A DNA stretch of 64,000 nt from JAWKWH01 sp040830725 (GCA_040830725.1 JBFOMG010000002.1:1-64000), one strand, 5' to 3'; shown: positions 50,438 through 59,993, counted from the stretch's first letter. Program-made: numbers and translations. Notes: generated from the sequence alone by a model not told the origin.

Positions 50438-51495
50438 TCGCAGGAGTGCCCGTTCGTGTGTTGGTGGCCGGCCTTGGTAACATGGGTAGAAGCCATGCAT
50501 TGGCGTATCATCGTAATCCCGGTTTCGAGATTATCGGGCTGGTGAACGATTCGATGGTGGAGCTACCCGAGGAGCTTGAAACCTATGAATTCTCGCATTC
50601 ATACGAAGATGCCCTCCACAGGCTTCAACCCGACCTCGTATCGATAAACACCTATTCCGACAGTCACGCCGAATATGCCATCAGCGCGATGAATACTGGT
50701 GCGCATGTCTTCCTGGAAAAGCCGATGGCCACGGCGGTCGGTGATGCCGTTAGGCTGGTCGAAACGGCACGAGTGACCAACCGCAAACTCGTCATCGGCT
50801 ACATTCTCCGGCATCACCCATCCTGGATCACCTTGATCGAAGAAGCCCGTGCGCTTGGTGGGCCGTATGTTTTTCGCCTCAATCTCAACCAGCAGTCTTC
50901 CGGATCGACGTGGGAAACGCACAAAAACCTGATGCAATCCACCTCACCCATTGTCGATTGCGGTGTGCACTACGTCGATGTGATGTGCCAGATCACCGAT
51001 GCCAAAGCGGTTTCGGTTCGGGGGATGGGTGTCAGGTTAAGTGATGAGATCGCGCCCGAGATGTACAACTACGGGCATTTCCAGGTGCTCTTCGATGATG
51101 GTTCAACGGGTTGGTATGAAGCCGGGTGGGGACCGATGATCTCCGAAACTGCGTTCTTCGTCAAAGACATCATGTCACCCAATGGATCGGTATCCATCGT
51201 CCTGGATCCTGCTGCAAAATCTGACGACAGAGATACGCACACCAAAACATCGACAATAATAATTCACGACGCCGCGACAAACCGCAACGGGGAATTTTCA
51301 GGGCCGGACCGGATATTGTCCATGAAGGATGAACCGGGCCACCAGGAACTGTGCGAGCGCGAGCAAGCATTTGTTCTGGAAGCAATCCGCGACGATCTCG
51401 ATCTGAACCGTCACATGGAAGACGCGGTTCGGTCATTGCGCATCTGCGTTGCCGCCGATGAGAGCATTCGTTCCGGCCGTGAAATCAAGCTTTAG
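50434..51495 (+). CDS. Gfo/Idh/MocA family oxidoreductase
   Basis: 353 residues from ATG 50434, overlapping the permease stop. The N-terminal Rossmann domain has VLVAGLGNMGRSHALAYHRNPGFEIIGLVN, INTYSDSHAEYAISAMNTGAHVFLEKPMAT carries the catalytic-region EKP motif, and the C-terminal sheet domain includes SPIVDCGVHYVDVMCQI (the conserved D..xH pair). These NAD(P)-dependent enzymes oxidise or epimerise sugars. Sitting between the permease and ATPase genes of the murQ operon, it probably acts on the imported amino sugar or a derivative such as a 3-keto or lactyl-bearing form. That is inference. Confidence 0.88.
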   Translation: MIAGVPVRVLVAGLGNMGRSHALAYHRNPGFEIIGLVNDSMVELPEELETYEFSHSYEDALHRLQPDLVSINTYSDSHAEYAISAMNTGAHVFLEKPMATAVGDAVRLVETARVTNRKLVIGYILRHHPSWITLIEEARALGGPYVFRLNLNQQSSGSTWETHKNLMQSTSPIVDCGVHYVDVMCQITDAKAVSVRGMGVRLSDEIAPEMYNYGHFQVLFDDGSTGWYEAGWGPMISETAFFVKDIMSPNGSVSIVLDPAAKSDDRDTHTKTSTIIIHDAATNRNGEFSGPDRILSMKDEPGHQELCEREQAFVLEAIRDDLDLNRHMEDAVRSLRICVAADESIRSGREIKL

Positions 51496-51510
51496 TACGG
51501 AGACGAGGCG

Positions 51511-52512
51511 TTGGGATCGCTTACACTGAAAAACATCGACAAGTCATTCGGGCCTGTGGAGGTTTTGCGGGACATCAATCTGCATGTCGAGGATGGGGAG
51601 TTCGTCATTTTCGTCGGGCCATCCGGATGCGGCAAATCAACCTTGCTGCGCATTATTGCCGGCCTTGAAACCGCATCGGGCGGTACCATCGAAATAAATG
51701 GGGAGGTGGTGAACACCAAGTCGCCGACCGAACGCGAGATCGCGATGGTATTCCAGACCTATGCGCTCTATCCGCACCTGACGGTGCGCAATAATATGAG
51801 CCTTGGCTTGAAGCAGGCGAAACGGCCGGCCGCCGAGATCAAGGAACGTGTTGCGGCGGCTTCCACCATGCTGTCTCTCGACGACTACCTGGAGAGGCGC
51901 CCGGCCGAACTTTCCGGTGGCCAGCGGCAGCGTGTCGCCATTGGCCGGGCTGTTGTCCGCAAGCCGACCCTTTTCCTGTTTGACGAACCCCTGTCAAATC
52001 TTGATGCAGCTCTGCGGGTCAATACGAGGCTGGAGATAGCAAGCCTGCATCGCCGCCTCGGAGCGACGATGATCTATGTCACGCACGATCAGGTTGAGGC
52101 GATGACACTGGCAGACCGGATCGTTGTTCTCAACGACGGCCGGATTGAACAGATTGGAACCCCGATGGAACTCTACAACAATCCGGCCAACAAATTCGTC
52201 GCCGGATTCATCGGCTCTCCGCAGATGAATTTCATCGATGCGAAGGTTTTCGACAACGAAACGGCAGCCACCGTCGGCGTCCGCCCCGAGCACATTACTG
52301 TCGATGCGAAGAAAGGTGACCTGAAAGGTGTCGTCTCGCATGTTGAGCATCTGGGCGGCGATACCAATGTATATCTCGACTGCTCAGAGGCGGGGCTGAT
52401 TGCGATCCGGATGTTCGGAGAACATCATTTTGAAATCGATGCGCCATTGTTCGCGAAATTCGACGAGAACCGAATTTACCGGTTCAGCGCGAGCGGTGAA
52501 ACCCAAGTCTGA
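51511..52512 (+). CDS. ABC transporter ATPase, MalK/UgpC type
   Basis: 333 residues from a TTG start at 51511, with GGAG/GAGG elements just upstream. Walker A GPSGCGKST, Q-loop FQTYALYPHL, signature LSGGQRQR, Walker B FLFDEPLSNLDA and H-loop VTHDQ are present, followed by a short TOBE region (GVRPEHITV). It is about 40 residues shorter than the paralog at 34385-35527, so the regulatory domain is reduced. It energises the murQ-linked importer. Confidence 0.93.
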   Translation: MGSLTLKNIDKSFGPVEVLRDINLHVEDGEFVIFVGPSGCGKSTLLRIIAGLETASGGTIEINGEVVNTKSPTEREIAMVFQTYALYPHLTVRNNMSLGLKQAKRPAAEIKERVAAASTMLSLDDYLERRPAELSGGQRQRVAIGRAVVRKPTLFLFDEPLSNLDAALRVNTRLEIASLHRRLGATMIYVTHDQVEAMTLADRIVVLNDGRIEQIGTPMELYNNPANKFVAGFIGSPQMNFIDAKVFDNETAATVGVRPEHITVDAKKGDLKGVVSHVEHLGGDTNVYLDCSEAGLIAIRMFGEHHFEIDAPLFAKFDENRIYRFSASGETQV

Positions 52513-52555
52513 AATTCGTGCGAAAATCGCCCACTTCGCATCGCGGTGGAACTGC

Positions 52556-53179
52556 TTATTCCTCCGGGCAGGGTTGTCCGGCTGCACCCCAGATATGGAT
52601 GTCCATTGTGTGCTCGGCAATGCTGTAGGGCGCGGGCTGCCGGCCCGGTCCGGGAGACCATGCCCATTGCAAGATTACATCATGCCCTGCATGTTGCGCG
52701 AGGCGCTCGTAGTCCATGCCACCATTGCGGGCCGGATCTCTCAGCTGTTCACAGATCCAGGTACTCGAGCGCCCCAACCACCCTGCGCCCGCAGGCGCCA
52801 ATTGCCAGTTGCCGTTGGCACGTGGCGCTGCGTGCGGAACAATTTGAGGGCGCGCAGATTTGATGTGGCAGGTGTCGCATGCCAGCAGATCCGATCCAAC
52901 CCGGCTGGGCCCTGCCGTGATCTTCATTCCATGCGGACGGGTCTCACCGTAGCTCGGTCCCGACCACATCGGTATGCCGGATTCCCCTACATGACAATTT
53001 GAACATCGCGGGTGCGATGCTACTTCGTAGATGCGATCCCAAGCCGCTAATCCGGCGCTACGATCAACGCTGCCAGGTTCGGGATAGTTGCCTTCCGTCG
53101 ACGCCGCGGCCCAAAAAGTGCTGACTGAAACTGCGAGAACCGCTCCGACGGCCGCCATTTGATACACACTTTTCATCAT
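52556..53179 (-). CDS. Diheme c-type cytochrome partner of molybdenum hydroxylase
   Basis: 207 residues with a Sec signal (YQMAAVGAVLAVSVSTFWAAA) and two heme sites: CSNCH (Cys59-His63) and CDTCH (Cys101-His105). SGPSYGETRPHGMKI and ICEQLRDPARNGGMDYERLAQH fit the small proteins annotated as isoquinoline 1-oxidoreductase-associated subunits. It overlaps the large-subunit gene by 4 bases (ATGA), so it is the probable electron acceptor of the periplasmic hydroxylase. The distal ligands and terminal acceptor are unknown. Confidence 0.83.
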   Translation of the reverse strand: MMKSVYQMAAVGAVLAVSVSTFWAAASTEGNYPEPGSVDRSAGLAAWDRIYEVASHPRCSNCHVGESGIPMWSGPSYGETRPHGMKITAGPSRVGSDLLACDTCHIKSARPQIVPHAAPRANGNWQLAPAGAGWLGRSSTWICEQLRDPARNGGMDYERLAQHAGHDVILQWAWSPGPGRQPAPYSIAEHTMDIHIWGAAGQPCPEE

Positions 53180-55353
53180 GCGAACCGTATTCCATGGTCA
53201 ATCATTGGCAAATGCGTGGCCATCGGCAGACCGGATGTAGCAATTGCATTTGCCAGGGCCGGGCCGGCAGGAGGTGTGCCTGGCTCGCCAACCCCGGTTG
53301 GCGGCTCGGTCGATTGCACGATATGAACCTCGATACTGCTCAGATCGTAGATACGCAACGTTTCGTAATCGTGGAAGTTCGACTGATCGACTGTTCCATC
53401 GGTCAGGGTGATCGCCGATCGCATGACATGTCCAATGCCATAGCCGATACCGCTTTCAATCTGCGCCCGGATAATATCCGGGGTCACTGGGATGCCGCAA
53501 TCAACTGCGGCGGTAAACTTCTCAATCGTGACCAGATTATCGTCATCCACCGAAATCTCGCAAACCTCGGCAACATAGGTGCCGAATGCCTTGTGCGCGG
53601 CAATCCCGTGGAAATGGCCGTCGGGTAGAGCCTTTCCCCAGCCGGCTTTTTCCGCAGCCAATCGGATGACACCAGCCATACGTTTTTGATCGGTAGCGTC
53701 GCCGACCAAGTGTTTGAGACGAAAGGCTACAGGGTCTTCGCCCGCGGTTCGTGCGCATAAATCAATCGCACACTCCATGACGTAGCCGGTATGGCTATGG
53801 CCGACCGAGCGCCACCAATTTGGTGTTGTTGCGCCTTTTTGATCGGACAGACCAACGTGAAGTGCCGGGATGAGATAGGGCGTATCCCGAACACCCTCGA
53901 CGGAGGTGGCATCGACGCCGTTTTGCACCATATAGGGCTCACCTGATGTGCCTTTGAACAAAGACTGTCCGGCGACACGATGATCCCATCCAATGATGGT
54001 TCCGCCATCATCGATGCCGATCCGGACCTTGTGCGCATAGGCCGGACGATAATATCCGCCGGTGATGTCATCCTCACGCGACCATTGCAGTTTGACCGGC
54101 CGCGTCCTGTCCGTTTCGGCAAATGCCAAGGCAAGCTCGACAATGTAATCAGCATCCGGCGTGGAGCGGCGGCCAAAAAAGCCACCGGCATAGAGTGTGT
54201 TGACCTGAACACTATCCCAAGCCAGATCAAGGATTTCGCTTACCACCTCATGCCCGTGCCCGGGAGACTGCGAACCGTCGTGCAGTATCACGCCACCGTC
54301 AGCAAGTGGCTCAATCGTAGCGCCCATCGGTTCCATCGGCGCATGGGCAAGCATGGGCAGATAAAACTCCTGCTCAACGAGATATGCGGCATCCGCAAGC
54401 GCGGCACTGGTCGTGGCAAGATCCGTTGTAGAGGCCTGGAATTGTGGTTCTGCGGAGATCAGCGAAGTTAATTCATCCCTCAGTTCGTTGGAGCTTCGCG
54501 ACTCGGCAGACGAGAAATCCCACTCGATATCCAAGGCATCCCGGGCCCGAAAAGCGGCCCAGGTTGTATCGGCATAAGCCATGACGCCCTTGCCGTTGGG
54601 CATGGCAACAGCCTTGACGAAACCTGAAATCTGTCGAGCCGCGCTGTCGTCAATTTGCGCAACCCTCCCACCCAATCGCGGCGTCCGCTTGATTGCGACC
54701 ACCAGCTGATTTTCGAACTGCAAATCCATCGAGTAGATCGCGCTGCCATTGATTTTGGCTGGCGTGTCGAGCCGCCCTTTCTGGTCTACGCCGATAACGG
54801 TCCAGTCTTCAGGATCTTTCAATCGTGGTTCGGCCGGAACCGGTAACAGCACCGCTTGCCCGACAAATTCGGCAATGGATCCGGAACGTCCGCCCCCGGA
54901 GATCATCCGATCACGCAACGTCAGTGATTCAATTGGAACACCCCATGTCTCGGCTGCGGCAGTGATCAGCATATCGCGGGCGGCGGCGGCCGCAGTACGG
55001 TACTGAATGAAGGAGTCAGCCAGGGAGGCTGATCCTCCGGTGGCTTGTGCGCCGATGATCGAGTTTGCGTAGCGATCATAATCAGACGGTGCCATCTCAA
55101 ACTCGATGTCCTGCAATGACATGTTCAGTTCTTCGGCGATCAAAGCGGACAGCCCGGTTGCGGTACCCTGCCCTCCTTCGAAATGCTTGATGATGGCCGC
55201 GACACGACCGTCAGGAAAAATCTTTACGAACGGTGTCAGATTTCCTCCCGTCGGCGTGCTCTTCGCCAATGCACCGCTTGGCTGGAAGCCGAGGACCAGC
55301 GCCGCAGAGGCGACGGTTTTCAGCAGATCGCGACGGGACAGACTGGCGCTCAT
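53176..55353 (-). CDS. Molybdopterin-binding large subunit, isoquinoline oxidoreductase (IorB) type
   Basis: 725 residues from ATG 55353, overlapping the small-subunit stop by 4 bases. SRRDLLKTVASAALVLGF is a twin-arginine signal, so the folded holoenzyme is exported. Mo-cofactor contacts include FEGGQGTATGLSALIAEEL and AQATGGSASLADS, and HAPMEPMGATIEPLADG follows in the second domain. The catalytic glutamate is in VGEPGTPPAGPALANAI near the C-terminus. These enzymes hydroxylate N-heteroaromatics or oxidise aldehydes using water oxygen. The substrate is unknown, and no XdhC-type maturation factor is adjacent. Confidence 0.9.
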   Translation of the reverse strand: MSASLSRRDLLKTVASAALVLGFQPSGALAKSTPTGGNLTPFVKIFPDGRVAAIIKHFEGGQGTATGLSALIAEELNMSLQDIEFEMAPSDYDRYANSIIGAQATGGSASLADSFIQYRTAAAAARDMLITAAAETWGVPIESLTLRDRMISGGGRSGSIAEFVGQAVLLPVPAEPRLKDPEDWTVIGVDQKGRLDTPAKINGSAIYSMDLQFENQLVVAIKRTPRLGGRVAQIDDSAARQISGFVKAVAMPNGKGVMAYADTTWAAFRARDALDIEWDFSSAESRSSNELRDELTSLISAEPQFQASTTDLATTSAALADAAYLVEQEFYLPMLAHAPMEPMGATIEPLADGGVILHDGSQSPGHGHEVVSEILDLAWDSVQVNTLYAGGFFGRRSTPDADYIVELALAFAETDRTRPVKLQWSREDDITGGYYRPAYAHKVRIGIDDGGTIIGWDHRVAGQSLFKGTSGEPYMVQNGVDATSVEGVRDTPYLIPALHVGLSDQKGATTPNWWRSVGHSHTGYVMECAIDLCARTAGEDPVAFRLKHLVGDATDQKRMAGVIRLAAEKAGWGKALPDGHFHGIAAHKAFGTYVAEVCEISVDDDNLVTIEKFTAAVDCGIPVTPDIIRAQIESGIGYGIGHVMRSAITLTDGTVDQSNFHDYETLRIYDLSSIEVHIVQSTEPPTGVGEPGTPPAGPALANAIATSGLPMATHLPMIDHGIRFA

Positions 55354-55817
55354 TGACTGTCTCCCAGTATTTCGGCTGCCCGGTGGATCGCAGATCGAAT
55401 GCGCACGTAGGTTGCGCATCTGCAGGCGACACTGCCCATGACAGCATCGGTCAACTCATCAGTGGGCTGCGGATCACGCTCAAGCAAGCCGATCGCCTGC
55501 ATGATCTGACCGGATTGGCAAAATCCGCATTGCACGACATCCAATTCTGTCCAGGCCTGCCTGACGGCGTTCGCAGCCAGGCTGTTCACTGCTTCAATGG
55601 TCGTGATCGAGGATGCACCCACGTCCCCGACTGCCACCTGGCAGGACCGGATTGCCCTGCCATTCAAATGGACTGTGCAGGCGCCGCATTGGGCGATGCC
55701 GCATCCATATTTTGTGCCGGTCAAATGCAGTTCATCACGCAGCACCCACAAAAGCGGTGTGTCAGGAGGCGAGTTTACCTCCCTGTTTTCGCCATTGACC
55801 TCGATTTCTAACGACAT
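55350..55817 (-). CDS. [2Fe-2S] small subunit, isoquinoline oxidoreductase (IorA) type
   Basis: 155 residues carrying both iron-sulfur clusters. The plant-type cluster uses Cys39, Cys44, Cys47 and Cys59 (YGCGIAQCGACTVHL...RSC); the second uses Cys97 and Cys100 (QCGFCQSGQ) plus the CRC pair near residues 132-134. There is no signal peptide, as expected for a subunit carried by the Tat-exported partner. It is the first gene of the IorA-IorB-cytochrome operon, 230 bases after the NadX-like gene. Confidence 0.93.
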   Translation of the reverse strand: MSLEIEVNGENREVNSPPDTPLLWVLRDELHLTGTKYGCGIAQCGACTVHLNGRAIRSCQVAVGDVGASSITTIEAVNSLAANAVRQAWTELDVVQCGFCQSGQIMQAIGLLERDPQPTDELTDAVMGSVACRCATYVRIRSAIHRAAEILGDSQ

Positions 55818-55880
55818 GAGACATTCCCGGATGTTATTGGCCGCCGTTGGGCTCCGCTGGCGATGACGCTCAATCCTTTT

Positions 55881-55898
55881 TGCGGATCATTGTCCGCA
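55881..55898. promoter_or_regulatory. Inverted repeat upstream of iorA-like gene
   Basis: TGCGGA (55881-55886) and TCCGCA (55893-55898) around a 6-base spacer lie 64 bases upstream of the IorA-type start. It could be an operator or a weak terminator of the preceding operon; no T run follows on the minus strand. Confidence 0.35.
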
Positions 55899-56047
55899 TA
55901 AAATCCCTATTTAGTGCTTCAAACCGCCGATGACATTCTTGTGGCTGCAAAAATAACAAACTTTCCTTCAAATTGGAGCCACACCGACACCTGCATAATC
56001 TGCAAGTAGGTATGGCGTTCAGTTTCGCATCATCGGAATGAACGCAT

Positions 56048-56824
56048 TCAGCCGTACTGTATTGTTCGTCGTTCATTGCGCAACGCACTTTCAATCGCGG
56101 CTGCGGTAGGATGGATATCACTGCTCCCAGCCATGAACTCGGCGCAGGACTCGAACCTTCCAAATTTCGTGGATAAAACCGCTTCAAAGCGATAAGCGCC
56201 TGAGGGCCCTGTATCGATCAGTTCGATACTCGTTGCATCTATTCCGGGCCCGCACAGTGCGGCGGCTGTTGCAGAATTCAGATCATCAGGAAACTGCAAA
56301 ACTGCCTCACGCAGGGAACCTGCCCAATTGTCGCCGATCTGTGGTCCGGACTGGCGAATGTGCAAGCGATGGGAAGGGTTTTTCTTGTCGTGTCCAATGC
56401 CAGGAATCCACGGTGAGAACAGCCGCAAAACGTTCCCATGTTTATTGCCGACCTCGATCAACTGTTGGCGAAAACTGTCGTCAGCCAGAGCGCTGGCACT
56501 GACTGTCCACAGTTCAGCGACAGCAAGCGCCCTTGCGCCAAATTTCCTTAGTGCCGACGGGCCGGCTGTTTCAATGAAAAGGCCGGCAGGTTCGGTGAAG
56601 AACAATTCGGTGTCAGCCGTGTCTGGAGTGCCGTTTTTCGTTAGTATTCGGGAGATGCTGAAGCCAGGTGTTTTGCCGATAAATCCGATCACCTGCTGCC
56701 CGATGCTGCCCGCGCCGATTACGCTGATCAGCTGATCTGCCAAATCCGCTCCTTCAAACTGCGCCCAGTTTGCTTTGACCCGCACTGATGGATGCCCGAT
56801 CCGCATTGAAATCGGATCGGGCAT
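56048..56824 (-). CDS. Aspartate dehydrogenase (NadX)-like protein
   Basis: 258 residues. The Rossmann motif VIGAGSIGQQVIGFIGK starts at about residue 35, later than in typical NadX, so the N-terminal ~30 residues are an extension or the true start is internal. AGPSALRKFGARALAVAELWTVSASALAD corresponds to the NadX segment around residue 80-110, and the C-terminal DUF108-like domain includes DDLNSATAAALCGPGIDATSIELI. Such enzymes reversibly deaminate L-aspartate or related amino acids with NAD(P). It is the last gene of the Liv-type importer operon, so an imported amino acid or amine is a natural substrate. Confidence 0.8.
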   Translation of the reverse strand: MPDPISMRIGHPSVRVKANWAQFEGADLADQLISVIGAGSIGQQVIGFIGKTPGFSISRILTKNGTPDTADTELFFTEPAGLFIETAGPSALRKFGARALAVAELWTVSASALADDSFRQQLIEVGNKHGNVLRLFSPWIPGIGHDKKNPSHRLHIRQSGPQIGDNWAGSLREAVLQFPDDLNSATAAALCGPGIDATSIELIDTGPSGAYRFEAVLSTKFGRFESCAEFMAGSSDIHPTAAAIESALRNERRTIQYG

Positions 56825-56836
56825 AGCTAACGGTGT

Positions 56837-58108
56837 TTAGTTTCCACCAGTCATGAGTGCATCAACTTCCTGCAGGGTGACATAGCTGTCTTCTGTTGTG
56901 CCTGAATCAGTGAATTTCCAGATAACGGCAGGAGCAGATACATCACCGTTTTTATCGAAACGTACATTGCCCGTTGCGCCCTGATAGAGAACATTGCCAC
57001 CGCCCGCAAAAACATCACGCGCTGCGGCAAATCCGGCCGCATCAGCCGTCACCGGTGTGCCATTCGGATCGGTCACACGCGCAACGCTGGCTGCAATATC
57101 CGCGCCCTTTGCATCTTTACCCGCCGCTTCCATCGCCAGAAGCGCAATCATCGTTGCATCGTAGCTGTTCGCAAGGCCCGGTCCGTTCGGTTCGGCGTTG
57201 AAATGCTCCTTGTACCTGGCGACAAATGCATCGGCGGAATCGACGCGTGGTGAAGCTGTGTCGGTTCCGTGCGTGTTGCCGAGATACTGCATCCCTACAT
57301 TGTTGCGGAACTCATCTGATTTGAGCGAGTTTGCGACGATCATGTTCTGTGTGCCGCCAAGCGAAATCCATTCGCGGACAACGGCGCTTCCCTCCGTCGG
57401 GTAGATTGCCAGATAAACGGCTTCAGGATTGCCGCCAAGCGCCTCGGTCACTTCCGCCCGGTAAGACGCTTGCCCGTCGTTGATGGCGACAGAGCCTGTG
57501 ACTTCAATTCCGTGCGCTTCCAGGTATCCGACGACAAGTTTCCCTATGTCCTGGCCCCAATCGTCATTTTTGTAGATGACCGCAACAGATTTGTAGCCCT
57601 GATCCTTGGCAACCTTTGCCCCGACAGCCGCTTGTACGCCCGATGTCGCAAAAGTCCGGAACCAGAGCCCATTGGTTTTGCCCTCTGACGCCAAATTGGT
57701 GAAAGCGCCCGACGACGAGCAGCACGAAAATTGGGCAACACCGGCCGGTACCGTAACCGACGTCAGGATAGGCATGGACACACCACTGGAGACCGCGCCG
57801 AGCAGCACCTGGACCCCGTCGAGATCAACGAGAGCTTTGGCAGCATCCACCCCGACCTTGGGATCCACCTGCGTGTCGCGCAGCACCATTTCGATGTTGC
57901 AGCCCTGTACGCCACCGGCTTCGTTGACCTGATCGACCACAAACTGCGCTGTTGCAGCGATGGGCTTGCCCCAGTCAACCGATGTGGGCAGCACGGCCCC
58001 AATCTTGGTTGTGCAATCCTGCGCCAAAGCCTCTTGGCTCAAACCGAATACACCGGCTGTCAAACCAAGGGCCATACCGGCCAACTTGCATGCATTATGT
58101 CCAGACAT
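56837..58108 (-). CDS. Branched-chain amino acid-type ABC binding protein (LivK-like)
   Basis: 423 residues, periplasmic type I fold (Peripla_BP_6). A Sec signal (GLTAGVFGLSQEALAQ) precedes CTTKIGAVLPTSVDWGKPIAATAQFVVDQVNEAGGV, the family entry. FSCCSSSGAFTN lies at the usual ligand loop, and AVIYKNDDWGQDIGKLV in the second lobe. Family members bind amino acids, amides, urea or aromatic acids, so the Liv name does not fix the ligand. It is followed by the NadX-like gene and preceded by both permeases and both ATPases. Confidence 0.92.
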   Translation of the reverse strand: MSGHNACKLAGMALGLTAGVFGLSQEALAQDCTTKIGAVLPTSVDWGKPIAATAQFVVDQVNEAGGVQGCNIEMVLRDTQVDPKVGVDAAKALVDLDGVQVLLGAVSSGVSMPILTSVTVPAGVAQFSCCSSSGAFTNLASEGKTNGLWFRTFATSGVQAAVGAKVAKDQGYKSVAVIYKNDDWGQDIGKLVVGYLEAHGIEVTGSVAINDGQASYRAEVTEALGGNPEAVYLAIYPTEGSAVVREWISLGGTQNMIVANSLKSDEFRNNVGMQYLGNTHGTDTASPRVDSADAFVARYKEHFNAEPNGPGLANSYDATMIALLAMEAAGKDAKGADIAASVARVTDPNGTPVTADAAGFAAARDVFAGGGNVLYQGATGNVRFDKNGDVSAPAVIWKFTDSGTTEDSYVTLQEVDALMTGGN

Positions 58109-58131
58109 TTTCTACTCCCTGTTTTTGTTTT

Positions 58132-59082
58132 CTATGCGGATTTTGCTGACTGCGAGATGACAAGCCGCTCCGGAAACAGACCTTGGGGTCGCCACAGCAG
58201 CATGCCGACAATGACCGCTCCGATCAACACATACTGGATCGAGCCGGTGTAAAGTTGCACATCGATCGGAGCAAAGCGGGAAAGCACCCAACCGCTGGCC
58301 GTCCATGCGCCCCATACCAGAAATGTGCCCATAACTGCGCCGCGGCCGTTTCCTGCGCCGCCGACAATCAGCATCGCCCAAATCTGGAATGTAAGGGTCG
58401 GCAACACGTCCTGCGGGCTGATGAAGGCGTAGAAGGTCGCATAAAGCCCACCTGACAATCCCATGATCACCGAGCCGGTGATGAAGGCAGTCAAGCGGAC
58501 CCGGGATGGTGTTTTGCCCAACGACATGGCGGCGTCTTCATCCTCCCGAATTGCGCGTAGCAGGCGGCCAAAGGGAGACCGGACCAGATGCTGCAGAAAT
58601 GAGTATACGAGAATCAGCAGCAAGAGCACGAAACCCAGGAACAGCAAGTTGTAGGCAAATCCGTCGCCAATCCACTCGCGCAACGGGCGTTCGAAACCAC
58701 GAATCCCCTTCGCCCCGCCTGAAAAGCTCTCTGCATTGCGCATGATGTTTTCGAAGGTGACCGCAATGCCGAATGTGGCAATTGCCAGATAGTCGTGTCG
58801 GAGCCGAAGTGTGAGAATGCCGACGATCCAGGCGAGCAGGCCCGCAATCAACATCCCGCCGACAAGAGCCAGCGGGTAGACGATATTAAAACCACCCAGG
58901 TGATCTGCTTGCGGTGCTCCACCCAGCATCAGGGTGCCATAGGCACCAGCTCCGAAGAATGCGACAACACCGCCATTGAACAGGCCGGTGTTCCCCCATT
59001 GCAAATTGAGACCGAGAACAGCGATGGCCAGGATTGCCGCGACCGTGGTAAAAAACACCGCATATGACACAACTCCGATCAT
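58132..59082 (-). CDS. Branched-chain amino acid-type ABC permease (LivM-like)
   Basis: 316 residues with many hydrophobic segments. LNLQWGNTGLFNGGVVAFFGAGAYG is the family N-terminal motif, LRLRHDYLAIATFGIAVTFENIMRN and LLRAIREDEDAAMSLGKTP the conserved cytoplasmic region, and MLLWRPQGLFPER the C-terminus. It overlaps the LivH-like stop by 4 bases. Confidence 0.94.
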   Translation of the reverse strand: MIGVVSYAVFFTTVAAILAIAVLGLNLQWGNTGLFNGGVVAFFGAGAYGTLMLGGAPQADHLGGFNIVYPLALVGGMLIAGLLAWIVGILTLRLRHDYLAIATFGIAVTFENIMRNAESFSGGAKGIRGFERPLREWIGDGFAYNLLFLGFVLLLLILVYSFLQHLVRSPFGRLLRAIREDEDAAMSLGKTPSRVRLTAFITGSVIMGLSGGLYATFYAFISPQDVLPTLTFQIWAMLIVGGAGNGRGAVMGTFLVWGAWTASGWVLSRFAPIDVQLYTGSIQYVLIGAVIVGMLLWRPQGLFPERLVISQSAKSA

Positions 59083-59993
59083 GCACGTGCCTCGCCAAAC
59101 AGACCGTTCGGCCGGATTAACAGAACGACCAAGATGATGATGAAGGGAACGGAGGGTATGTACCCTGAAGGCAGTACTATCAGAGAAACATTTGCCGCGA
59201 TCCCGACAATGAACCCGCCTGCGACAGCGCCGTAGATACTGCCGATTCCGCCGACAATCGTCGCTGCGAATATGGGTAATACGAGATCACGACCGATGAT
59301 TGGGCTGATTTGGTTGGTGAGCCCATAAAACACGCCTGCAATAGCCGCCAACGCACCGCCGACGAGCCAGACCAATGCGATCATGTGGCTCAACCTGATT
59401 CCGTTCACCTGCGCCAAATCCGGATTTTCGGCGACTGCGCGTAACGCATAGCCAAGGGTGGTACGCGACAGGACGAAGTGCAACACGATCATAATCGCCA
59501 GTGCGGCAACCAGTGTGAATACCTGATCAGGCTTGATCAGCAGCAATGGATCACGGCTGACAACGACCGCAAAGACAATGTCCTTGGAATAAAGATGGGT
59601 ACCAAGCCCGAAAAACAGACCGATGACATTGCGAATGATCAGGGCGACACCAAATGCTGCAAACACCATCGACAGTTCGGACCCCAGTTCCCGCACGCGC
59701 CGAAAAACCAGCTTGTCGATAAGCAACGCCGAACAGGCGGTAATCGCGATCGCAAATACCATCGAAAGCGCCAGTGCCCATGTCATCGACAGCGGGCCGA
59801 TCTTTGCCGCCATGAATGGGAATATCGCAGAATAAACTGCATCGAAGACAAGCGCCGAATAGGCACCGATAGAAAGCAGTTCCGCATGGCTGAAATTTGC
59901 AAAACGCAGCATGTGCATGACCATCGTCAGCCCGATTGCGCCCAGTGATAGTACGGACCCGACGAGTATTCCGTCAGCAAGGTTCTGTATCAT
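59079..59993 (-). CDS. Branched-chain amino acid-type ABC permease (LivH-like)
   Basis: 304 residues. LADGILVGSVLSLGAIGLTMVMHMLRFANFSHAELLSIGAY is the LivH hallmark, and YALRAVAENPDLAQVNGIRLSHMIALVWLVGGALAAIAG the cytoplasmic loop and following helix. VVGGIGSIYGAVAGGFIVG and LLIRPNGLFGEARA close the protein. It overlaps the LivF-like gene by 4 bases. Confidence 0.95.
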   Translation of the reverse strand: MIQNLADGILVGSVLSLGAIGLTMVMHMLRFANFSHAELLSIGAYSALVFDAVYSAIFPFMAAKIGPLSMTWALALSMVFAIAITACSALLIDKLVFRRVRELGSELSMVFAAFGVALIIRNVIGLFFGLGTHLYSKDIVFAVVVSRDPLLLIKPDQVFTLVAALAIMIVLHFVLSRTTLGYALRAVAENPDLAQVNGIRLSHMIALVWLVGGALAAIAGVFYGLTNQISPIIGRDLVLPIFAATIVGGIGSIYGAVAGGFIVGIAANVSLIVLPSGYIPSVPFIIILVVLLIRPNGLFGEARA

